Part shown: positions 57,928 to 64,000 of the stretch, one piece after another
Layout of the letters: each line of letters begins with the position of its first letter
Position numbering within the stretch: position 1 is the first letter of the stretch
Assembly (NCBI GenBank): GCA_004299235.1
Contig: SCQL01000022.1
Coordinates: 1 to 64,000, forward strand
DNA: 64,000 bases
Direction of reading: 5' to 3'
Origin: a bacterium
Lineage (GTDB): Bacteria > Chloroflexota > Dormibacteria > Dormibacterales > Dormibacteraceae
Notes under the pieces: generated by a model
Database searches by the model: none
What the model saw: only the letters and a program-made list of their open reading frames with translations
Told to the model about the DNA's origin: nothing
Program-made: the position numbers and the translations under genes

Positions 57928-58394
57928 TAACCGAACCGCATCGCGATCATAAAGCTGATGATCAGGAGGAAGCCGCCGAGCTCGGCCAGCGTCAGCCCCT
58001 TCACGCGGTTCACGGCGGCGACGAACTCGGCGCCCTGTGGGGTGCGCTGCAGCTTCTCGACCGCGGGGGTGATGACGCGCAGGCCGAAGGACATCAGACC
58101 GACGGCCAGCAGCAGAGAGGCGATCCAGCTGGCGCCGTAGGCGCTGCCCAGGTTGCCCAGCACCCCGCCAGCGATGCCTCTGAGGATGCCGAGCAGGATC
58201 ACCGCGCCGGCGACCGGGGTGATGAGCTTGGGCGCCCGCCGGCCGAGCGCGCCGCCAAAGGCATGCTGCACCTCCGCGGGGAGGCTCTGCAGCGTGGGCA
58301 CGATCAGGAAGTCGATGGTGAGGACGCTTCCGAACCAGAAGATGGCGAAGAAAACATGGAGCCACTGCAGCACGGCCAGAGTCCAAAACAGCAT
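57924..58394 (-). CDS. Four-helix membrane protein, CopD-like or DUF2269-type
   Basis: 156 residues from ATG 58394 with GGAGGTGGGAAAC; a GTG five codons earlier is less likely. LQWLHVFFAIFWFGSVLTID with His and Phe/Trp-rich first helix, SPAEVQHAFGG region, then three more helices at about 58-80, 90-110 and 135-153. The pattern recalls CopD/DUF2269-type integral membrane proteins. Function unknown. Confidence 0.65.
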   Translation of the reverse strand: MLFWTLAVLQWLHVFFAIFWFGSVLTIDFLIVPTLQSLPAEVQHAFGGALGRRAPKLITPVAGAVILLGILRGIAGGVLGNLGSAYGASWIASLLLAVGLMSFGLRVITPAVEKLQRTPQGAEFVAAVNRVKGLTLAELGGFLLIISFMIAMRFGY

Positions 58395-58492
58395 GTTTCC
58401 CACCTCCACGCCGGCTGATAAACGGGTGGAGTCTAAACCCGTGGATGGCGCCGCGGCGACCCGCGGGCGAGGGCGCCGCGCCGCGGCTGCCG

Positions 58493-59206
58493 CTACCCGG
58501 GGCGGGCGTTCGTGAAGCGGTAGCCGATCCCCGGCACGGCCAGGATGTAATAAGGACGTGCCGGCACGCTCTCGATCTTCCGGCGCAGGTTCCGGATGTG
58601 GACGTCGATCACGCGGGTCTCGATCGGGTACTCGTATCCCCAGATCGAATTCAGGATCTTCTCCCGGCTCAGGACCTTGCCGGCGTTGCTCGCGAGGAAA
58701 GTCAGCAGGTCGAACTCGGTATGAGTCAGCTGCACCTCCTCGCCGGACTTGTACGTGCGTCGCTCGTTGACGTCGATGGCGAGATCGCGGAACTCGAGCC
58801 GGCCGCGAGTCGATTCCCCCGATTCCAAGCGCGTGCGCCGCAGGTGCGCGGTCATGCGCGCCACCAGCTCGCGCAGGCGCAGAGGTTTGGTGACGTAATC
58901 GTCGGCGCCGATCTCGAGGGCGACGACGACGTCGATCTCATCGGCCCGCGAACTCATCATGATCACCGGAATCGCGGCGTCCAGCTTGCGCAGCTCGCGG
59001 CAGACGTCAAAGCCGGCCCCTTCAGGCAGGGTCATCTCGAGCAGGACGAGGCCCGGGCGAGCCTGCTCGAACCGGCGCAGGGCCTCGGCCCCGCCGTCAG
59101 CTTCCAACACCTGGTACCCGTCCTGTTCGCAGGCCGCCCGGATCTGCCGGCGCGTGGCCACATCGGGATCGACGACCAGGACTTTGCGCGATGACTCGGA
59201 AGCCAC
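58493..59206 (-). CDS. OmpR-family response regulator with altered receiver
   Basis: 237 residues. The receiver fold is intact (KVLVVDPDVATRRQIRAACE, GADDYVTKPLRLRELVARM), but the phosphoacceptor Asp is Glu57 in GLVLLEMTLPEG and one acidic-pocket residue is Pro (VVDPD). Glu at this site can mimic the phosphorylated state. The DNA-binding winged helix is normal: VQLTHTEFDLLTFLASNAGK, NSIWGYEYPIETRVIDVHIR, AVPGIGYRF. No histidine kinase gene is adjacent, so it is an orphan regulator that is likely to act without phosphorylation. Confidence 0.9.
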   Translation of the reverse strand: MASESSRKVLVVDPDVATRRQIRAACEQDGYQVLEADGGAEALRRFEQARPGLVLLEMTLPEGAGFDVCRELRKLDAAIPVIMMSSRADEIDVVVALEIGADDYVTKPLRLRELVARMTAHLRRTRLESGESTRGRLEFRDLAIDVNERRTYKSGEEVQLTHTEFDLLTFLASNAGKVLSREKILNSIWGYEYPIETRVIDVHIRNLRRKIESVPARPYYILAVPGIGYRFTNARPG

Positions 59207-59244
59207 AGCTAACCCGCCCGAATCTTAACCGATTTGAAGGATTG

Positions 59245-60222
59245 TTAGGAGATGTTTCGTCTTAACACTCGGAGCCGCATACGGGCCCTTTTTTCCAGCG
59301 TCATCACCCGCGCTCCGGCGCTCGAGAGGACCAACTCCCAGGCGCCGGCGAAGGCGACCTCCTCGCCGCCGAACTCGGCTTTGAAGAAGCCCAGTCCGCG
59401 CCATGGATGGTCTTCCCCGGCGTCTGGAGGCGGGACGCCCCAGAGGTCGAAGTCCCGGCAGCCGCTCTCGGCGGCGGCACTGATCGCGGCCCACCAGGCC
59501 AGGTCGTTGGCCATAAGCTCCGGGTGGGCTCCGCTGCGCCCGGCGAACAGGCTGTAGGCGCGGCCTGAATGCCGGGCCACCAGCACGGTCGCCAGGGCCT
59601 GGCGAGTCTGGGGTTCGTACCCGACATACGTGCGGCACCACGGGAGCAGGTCCAGTAGGAGCTGGTAGTAGCTCCGGCCCGGCAGGCTGATCGACTCCCG
59701 GCGCTCGACCGCCGCCGACTGGCGCCACAGCTCGGCGGCGTCCTTGCCTTCCTCGACGACCACTCCTCGCCGCAGCCCGGCGCGGATGTTGTACCGGCGG
59801 CCGTGCCTGAAGGTCGGGAGCAGCTCCGCGGGCGGGCGAAGAGCGAGGATTCGGGTGTGCTGCGGCTGCGTCGGCGCGGTTCGCGCGAAACCCCGCTCGG
59901 TGAGGCTCGCGCCAAGACCGTCGGGAACTTCCGGCTCGACCGTGAGCCTGGCCATCTTCGCCCGGCGCGCCCAAACGACGAGGGCGTCGATGGCCTCGGC
60001 GCTCGCGGGAACCGGGCCGCGTGGAACGTACGCTTCGCGCACCGGTCCGACAGCGCGCAGCTGCACGCTCGCCATCGCTCCGCCTGCAAGACGGACCCTC
60101 TCGATCGTCCATCCGGCCCGCGCCTGGACCTCGCCCCACGCCCAGGACTGCAGCAGCGGAGAAGGCGAGGGCGAGGCGCGTTGCTCGAGCTCGGCGTCCC
60201 AGCGCTCTGACTCGGTGGTCAC
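59245..60222 (-). CDS. FemAB-family peptidoglycan bridge / lipid II aminoacyltransferase-like protein
   Basis: 325 residues, GTG start. Two GNAT-like halves: PLLQSWAWGEVQARAGWTIE and VREAYVPRGPVPASAEAIDA at the start, RHGRRYNIRAGLRRGVVVEE (hallmark of FemAB), YYQLLLDLLPWCRTYVGYEP, GAHPELMANDLAWWAAISAA and DFDLWGVPPPDAGEDHPWRG-LGFFKAEFG. These enzymes add amino acids from tRNA to the side chain of lipid II peptides. With MurE nearby, it bears on the cell-wall cross-bridge type. Acceptor and amino acid unknown. Confidence 0.87.
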   Translation of the reverse strand: MTTESERWDAELEQRASPSPSPLLQSWAWGEVQARAGWTIERVRLAGGAMASVQLRAVGPVREAYVPRGPVPASAEAIDALVVWARRAKMARLTVEPEVPDGLGASLTERGFARTAPTQPQHTRILALRPPAELLPTFRHGRRYNIRAGLRRGVVVEEGKDAAELWRQSAAVERRESISLPGRSYYQLLLDLLPWCRTYVGYEPQTRQALATVLVARHSGRAYSLFAGRSGAHPELMANDLAWWAAISAAAESGCRDFDLWGVPPPDAGEDHPWRGLGFFKAEFGGEEVAFAGAWELVLSSAGARVMTLEKRARMRLRVLRRNIS

Positions 60223-60247
60223 TCGGTTGCGCCCCGCGAGCGCCGGC

Positions 60248-60949
60248 TCATCCGGGTCCGGGTTCTGAGACGAGAGCCGGTTCCAGATGGCTCGTGTCGT
60301 TGACGCCGCCGATGATCAGGTGTCCGTTGCGCCTCTCGAGCAGCGTGATGGACGCGTTCTGGATCTTGAACGGAAAGAGCCCGCGGCTGGGCCTGCCGAC
60401 CACGCGGTGGAGCGCCACCTGGATCACGCCTCCGTGGGTCACGACCAGGACGTCGCCGTGCTGGTGCCGTTCGAGGATCGCGTCCAGCGCCGCGGCCACC
60501 CGGGCCTCGAAAAAGGCCGCGCCCTCGGCGCCCGGCACGAGGTCCCAGTCCGGCTCCCGCGTCCAGCTCGCCCAGGCATCGGGATACCGTTCGGCGATCT
60601 CCTCGCTCCGCAGTCCCTCCCAACCGCCGAGCTGGATCTCACGCAGGCCGGCCATCGGTTCAGGATCCACGCCAGTCGTCGCCGCGATGACCTCCGCGGT
60701 CTCGAAAGCGCGCCTCAGGTCGCTGGAGTAACAGCCGGCCAGGCGTCGCCCGAGCAGTCTTCGACCCAGCCGTGCAGCCTGGCCTCGGCCCTCATCGGAG
60801 AGACGCGGATCTTGCTGACCCTGAATTCTGTGCTCACGGTTCCACGTCGACTGGCCGTGCCGGACGAGCAGCAGGCGCGCGGGCGAAGCGTTGACGGTTG
60901 GAGGCGGAGGTGCGCCGGTCTCGGGCAGCTCCGGGAGCGCGGATTCGAT
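60248..60949 (-). CDS. Histidine phosphatase (phosphoglycerate mutase-like), start codon non-canonical
   Basis: Catalytic motif LLLVRHGQSTWNREHRIQGQ, then LSDEGRGQAARLGRRLLGRR, CYSSDLRRAFETAEVIA, REIQLGGWEGLRSEEIAERY and LVVTHGGVIQVALHRV form a complete histidine-phosphatase fold. The frame is open without interruption from a TAA near 60970 to the stop at 60248. No ATG, GTG or TTG occurs before the catalytic RHG; the first in-frame GTG (60670) would delete it. Candidate starts are ATC 60949, ATC 60955 or ATA, just after the minus-strand -10 TAGTAT. Coordinates here use ATC 60949 (233 residues). Substrate unknown. Confidence 0.85.
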   Translation of the reverse strand: MESALPELPETGAPPPPTVNASPARLLLVRHGQSTWNREHRIQGQQDPRLSDEGRGQAARLGRRLLGRRLAGCYSSDLRRAFETAEVIAATTGVDPEPMAGLREIQLGGWEGLRSEEIAERYPDAWASWTREPDWDLVPGAEGAAFFEARVAAALDAILERHQHGDVLVVTHGGVIQVALHRVVGRPSRGLFPFKIQNASITLLERRNGHLIIGGVNDTSHLEPALVSEPGPG

Positions 60950-60958
60950 CTCGATATC

Positions 60959-60965
60959 TATACTA
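60959..60965. promoter_or_regulatory. Overlapping divergent -10 hexamers
   Basis: Plus-strand TATACT (60959-60964) points to the gene at 60985, and minus-strand TAGTAT (60965-60960) points to the histidine phosphatase. The two share five base pairs, so polymerase can serve only one direction at a time. Confidence 0.5.
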
Positions 60966-60984
60966 ACTTCTCTTACTTAGTCTC

Positions 60985-62553
60985 ATGATCGGGCTGGGCC
61001 GATCCCAGGAGAAGCTCTTGCACTCACACGGCACTCTCGCCGAAATTCCCCTTCGATCACTGTTGGAGGCCGCTCAGGGTGAGCGGTCCACCGGTACGCT
61101 TACGCTCCACGATGGGAACGGCCAGTCGACGTCGCTCTACTTCCTGTTCGGTCATCTCTTCCACGCTCAGGGGGAAGGCACGGCCGGCGACGACGCGGTG
61201 GTCAACGCCCTCCACTGGACCAGGGGCGATTTCGAATTCGACACCAAGGCGAAGCTCCCCGCGGACGAAACGGTCAGGGCCGGCATCCACGACCTCGTCC
61301 ATGCGGCCGAGTCCGCACCGAGGCAGATCCCCGTTGAGCCCCTTGCCGAACCCCGGGTCGAACCTCGGGTCGACGAGCCGGAACCACATCCCGAGCGCAG
61401 AGATCATGCTGAACCGGAGAGGAAGTTGGAAGCACCCCAGCCGAGACGAGGCGTGAAGCATCGCCCGCAGCCCAAGCATGGACGCGAACCGATCCCCGTT
61501 CCCGCAGGGCAGGTCATCTACGACTCGCTCAAGACTTCGTTCGTCGACTTTCCGCGGCTGATCACCACCCTCGAAAGGGAGGGCTACACCGGTTACGTCC
61601 GGCTGCTGACCGACGACGCGTCGGGACTGATCCTGTTCCGCGAAGGTTCGGCGCTCGAGTGCATGTACGACGGCGCGACCGAACCAGGCAGCCTGGTCCT
61701 CGGCAAACCGGCTTTGATGCAGTTCAACGATGACGTCACCGCCGGCCATGGGGTTCTCGACGTGGTCGGCCTTTCGGCCGAGCTCATCGACGGGCTGTAC
61801 GAGCTGACCGTTTCGCGTCCGATGTACACCGAGCTCTACGCCGCGTGGGTCGACATGAAGGCGCTGCTCAAGTTCCTGAGCGACCGCAAGCTGAGCGGCA
61901 GCGTGATGATCCGGTCAGGCGCCGGCACCGGCGTGATCATCCTCGCTCAGGGTGAGCTCGCCGGTGCGTACACGAGCGAGTCCCGCGACATCTCCGACAA
62001 ACCCGACCGGGCGCTCGCCCTGTGCGACGACCCCGCCGCGATGATCGAGGTCAAGTCGGCGGACGCAAGCAAGCACGCGCCCCTGGATGTCGGCGAGATC
62101 GCCGGCGGACGGCGCGGTTCCCGGAGCCCGCTGGCGGCTGCCCCCGCGACGCAGGCCGCGCCCGCGGCCCCCGAAACTGTGGTGCCGACCCCGCCGTCGA
62201 TGCCCGTCATCACGCCAGAGCCGCCGACGGCTCAGTTCTCGACCAGCGCCTTTTCGAGCTATGGGCAGGCGCCCTCGGTGCCGGTTGCGCCGACGACTCC
62301 GCCCATCGCCGCCTCGGGCGACACGCAGCTGGACTGGGCGTCGATCGTGGCCGAGCTCCAGGCGATGGCCGAGGACGCGCTGGGCAACCGCGCCCGCAAG
62401 GTGAAGGACATCCTCGGCGCCGCCGATCCCTCGATGGCCGGCATCGAGTCGGCCATCGACCAGATCCCCAGCATCTCGCTTCTCTTCGTCGATTCCTCGC
62501 GGCTCGAGCAGCTGGCGCAGGAGATGAGGGCCCGTCTCAAGTCCCACCTCTAG
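60985..62553 (+). CDS. DUF4388-type (PATAN-like) protein, two sensory modules
   Basis: 522 residues. The N-terminal DUF4388 domain at about 13-105 (GTLAEIPLRSLLEAAQGERS-TGTLTL, YFLFGHLFHAQGEGTAGDDA, RGDFEFD) is of the kind found in regulators of motility and cell polarity. A charged Pro/Glu/Arg linker (about 115-172) follows, then a second related alpha/beta module at 175-380 (FPRLITTLEREGYTGYVRLL, GLILFREGSALECMYDG, GTGVIILAQGELAGAYTSES). A Pro/Ala-rich linker leads to a C-terminal helical region (about 455-520). No kinase or DNA-binding domain. Role unknown; probably a signalling adaptor. Confidence 0.72.
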   Translation: MIGLGRSQEKLLHSHGTLAEIPLRSLLEAAQGERSTGTLTLHDGNGQSTSLYFLFGHLFHAQGEGTAGDDAVVNALHWTRGDFEFDTKAKLPADETVRAGIHDLVHAAESAPRQIPVEPLAEPRVEPRVDEPEPHPERRDHAEPERKLEAPQPRRGVKHRPQPKHGREPIPVPAGQVIYDSLKTSFVDFPRLITTLEREGYTGYVRLLTDDASGLILFREGSALECMYDGATEPGSLVLGKPALMQFNDDVTAGHGVLDVVGLSAELIDGLYELTVSRPMYTELYAAWVDMKALLKFLSDRKLSGSVMIRSGAGTGVIILAQGELAGAYTSESRDISDKPDRALALCDDPAAMIEVKSADASKHAPLDVGEIAGGRRGSRSPLAAAPATQAAPAAPETVVPTPPSMPVITPEPPTAQFSTSAFSSYGQAPSVPVAPTTPPIAASGDTQLDWASIVAELQAMAEDALGNRARKVKDILGAADPSMAGIESAIDQIPSISLLFVDSSRLEQLAQEMRARLKSHL

Positions 62554-62605
62554 CGGCCCATTGGAGCCCTTGAACCGGTGGGTTGTCTTGCGCCTCGGTC
62601 GAGCC

Positions 62606-62611
62606 TAGCCT
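62606..62611 (+). promoter_or_regulatory. -10 hexamer of the right-end lipoprotein gene (leaderless layout)
   Basis: TAGCCT ends 8 bp before GTG 62620. Confidence 0.5.
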
Positions 62612-62619
62612 TCGCCAAG

Positions 62620-64000
62620 GTGCGCCTCGGCGCCTGGGCGGCCGCGGCGGCGGCAGCGCTGCTTCTTCCGCTCACCTTGGCGTGCGGTGGAAACCCGCCC
62701 CAGATAGTCGACTACTCTCCCCAGCGCGGAGCGATCGATGTTTCGACGACCGAGCCGATCCGGATCACTTTCGACCACGACGTCGACCGGGCATCCGTCG
62801 AGAGCCGCCTGCGCCTGGCTCCGGCCGCGCGCGGCAGCGTGCGCTGGCTCAGTCCGCGCCAGCTGATTTACGAGCACGCGACGCTTCAGCCCAGCACCAC
62901 ATACGACGTGATCCTCGAGGCCGGTTACCGCGACCTGGCCGGCAACACGTACGCCCTGCGGCACCGCTGGGCGTTCATCACCGAGGGACCTCCAAGCCTG
63001 GTGAGCTCGGCTCCGGCCAACGCCGACACCGGCGTGGATCCCGCCACCTATCTGACCCTCGACTTCTCGCGCACCATGGACGCGACCAGCCTGAAGGAGG
63101 CGCTGACGCTGACCCCCCCTGCCCCCTTCGATGTGCGGCTCGATCCGGGTGACGGGCGCCGCGCCGTCATCGCGCCCTCGGAGCTACTGGCGCCAGACAC
63201 CAAGTACCGGCTCGCCCTGAACATCGGCGCCCTCGACGCCGACGGCAATCAGCTCGACCGCGACCAGACCATCGATTTCACCACCAGCGCGCTGCGACCG
63301 CTGCACCACTGGGTGGCTTTCGCCACCGAGGGCGCGGACGGCGGTCTCGGTGGATTGTGGATCGTCAACGAGACCGGATTTCCACGCCAGCTGTTCAGCA
63401 CCAGCGCCGTTCACTCGTTCAACTGGTCGCCCGCCGGGGACAAGCTGCTGCTCCAGGGCGACGGCGAGTCGTGGTCCGAATTCACTCCCGGCGGGGGTTC
63501 GGTGGCGCTCGCCTTCAAAGCGCCATGGGCGGCGGCACTCGCCTCTGGAACGGGATATGTGTACATCGACGGCAGCGGCACCCTGCACCGTTTCACCAGC
63601 GACGGTGCCGACGCCATCATCGCCACCGACGTGGCTGAGGCGGCCGTGGCGCCGAGTGGCCTGCGAGTCGCATACATTCAAGGCGCCACCGCGCCGGACG
63701 AGATCTGGGGCTATGACGTCGGCCTTCGAGCCCGCTACCAGCTGGCGCTGGACACCGCTCCGGTCAGCGCGGTCAGCTGGGCACCAGCCGGGAACCGGAT
63801 CGCCTATCTGCGCACCGACGTGGGCACGACCACCTTGCGCGTGAGGAACCTGAGCGGGACAGCCGCCACCACCACGGTCGCGAGCGGAGATATCGGCCGG
63901 GCCGCCTGGCTTTCCGACTCGGCCCACCTCGTGTTTGCGGCGGCAACTCAGACCTCCGCCGGCGCCCTGCACAAGGCGTTCGTGGTCAACGTCGTCTCTC
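62620..64000 (+). CDS. Lipoprotein with Ig-like (Big_5) domains and a beta-propeller (partial at right edge)
   Basis: 460 codons from GTG 62620 to the window end, no stop reached. Lipobox LTLACGG at about 18-24. Two bacterial Ig-like domains: QIVDYSPQRGAIDVSTTEPI-RITFDHDV and SLVSSAPANADTGVDPATYL-TLDFSRTM, each about 105 residues, the family seen in SbsA-like surface proteins. From about residue 228 WD40/TolB-like propeller blades appear (LWIVNETGFPRQLFSTSAVH, FNWSPAGDKLLLQGD, SWAPAGNRIAYLRTD). A cell-surface binding protein is likely. Lipidation is predicted, partner unknown. Confidence 0.8.
   Translation, partial: MRLGAWAAAAAAALLLPLTLACGGNPPQIVDYSPQRGAIDVSTTEPIRITFDHDVDRASVESRLRLAPAARGSVRWLSPRQLIYEHATLQPSTTYDVILEAGYRDLAGNTYALRHRWAFITEGPPSLVSSAPANADTGVDPATYLTLDFSRTMDATSLKEALTLTPPAPFDVRLDPGDGRRAVIAPSELLAPDTKYRLALNIGALDADGNQLDRDQTIDFTTSALRPLHHWVAFATEGADGGLGGLWIVNETGFPRQLFSTSAVHSFNWSPAGDKLLLQGDGESWSEFTPGGGSVALAFKAPWAAALASGTGYVYIDGSGTLHRFTSDGADAIIATDVAEAAVAPSGLRVAYIQGATAPDEIWGYDVGLRARYQLALDTAPVSAVSWAPAGNRIAYLRTDVGTTTLRVRNLSGTAATTTVASGDIGRAAWLSDSAHLVFAAATQTSAGALHKAFVVNVVS

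Overview
The window is about 64 kb of very GC-rich, gene-dense bacterial DNA. Start codons are often GTG, genes commonly overlap by 4 bp (ATGA/GTGA), and many genes have a TANNNT hexamer only 6-8 bp before the start codon, which is the layout of leaderless mRNAs. The gene content (diaminopimelate decarboxylase, MurE, a FemAB-type transferase, BMP-type nucleoside transporter, DUF4013 and FmdB proteins, CoxI/XdhC and molybdopterin genes) suggests a soil bacterium of the Chloroflexota / Candidatus Dormibacterota kind, with an actinobacterium as the alternative. This placement is inference; no rRNA gene is present.

Left end (1-7.1 kb) is accessory DNA. An IS481-like terminus with the start of its transposase is followed by an ECF sigma factor and its membrane partner, then a rifampin phosphotransferase preceded by a RAE-like inverted repeat. 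Three 3'-ends of tRNA-like sequence (116-130, 2061-2105, 5427-5469) separate these cassettes, as expected for serial integration at tRNA genes. Small secreted or unknown proteins follow. From 7.1 to 9 kb lie an SGNH hydrolase and an ArsR/SRPBCC pair with a clear promoter-operator.

9-21.5 kb is a nucleoside uptake and salvage locus: deoC, an aldehyde dehydrogenase plus a catalytically dead half-copy, hpt, adenosine deaminase, upp, uridine phosphorylase, pyrimidine-nucleoside phosphorylase, and a four-gene BMP-type nucleoside ABC transporter. 21.5-33.6 kb holds a HAD phosphatase, a MASE1 histidine kinase, a VOC dioxygenase, an NMT1/SsuA-type ABC importer divergent from a CitA/CitB-type two-component system, a glutathione-peroxidase-like enzyme, a DUF4013 protein and pxpBC.

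The most striking item is at 33578-34069 on the minus strand: a peroxiredoxin whose peroxidatic cysteine codon is an in-frame UGA. A perfect 7-bp hairpin starts 9 nt downstream, so it reads as a selenoprotein with a bacterial SECIS. It lies at the 3' end of a run moaC-moaB-pxpA-membrane protein-GNAT-peroxiredoxin. Further right are larB, a Mut7-C protein, a cupin, a NifS-like desulfurase, a XdhC/CoxI protein, a Ser/Thr kinase, lysA, fmdB and rsmG.

46.3-52.7 kb is a phosphate regulon (pstS divergent from phoR-pstB-phoU-phoB-pstC-pstA) with two sites of 11-bp-spaced TTAA repeats resembling Pho boxes. Then come a Nudix hydrolase, thiG-thiE-thiS, murE, a seven-copy minisatellite, folP-folK, an atypical response regulator with Glu at the phosphoacceptor position, a FemAB transferase, a histidine phosphatase without a canonical start codon, a DUF4388-type protein, and a lipoprotein cut by the right edge.
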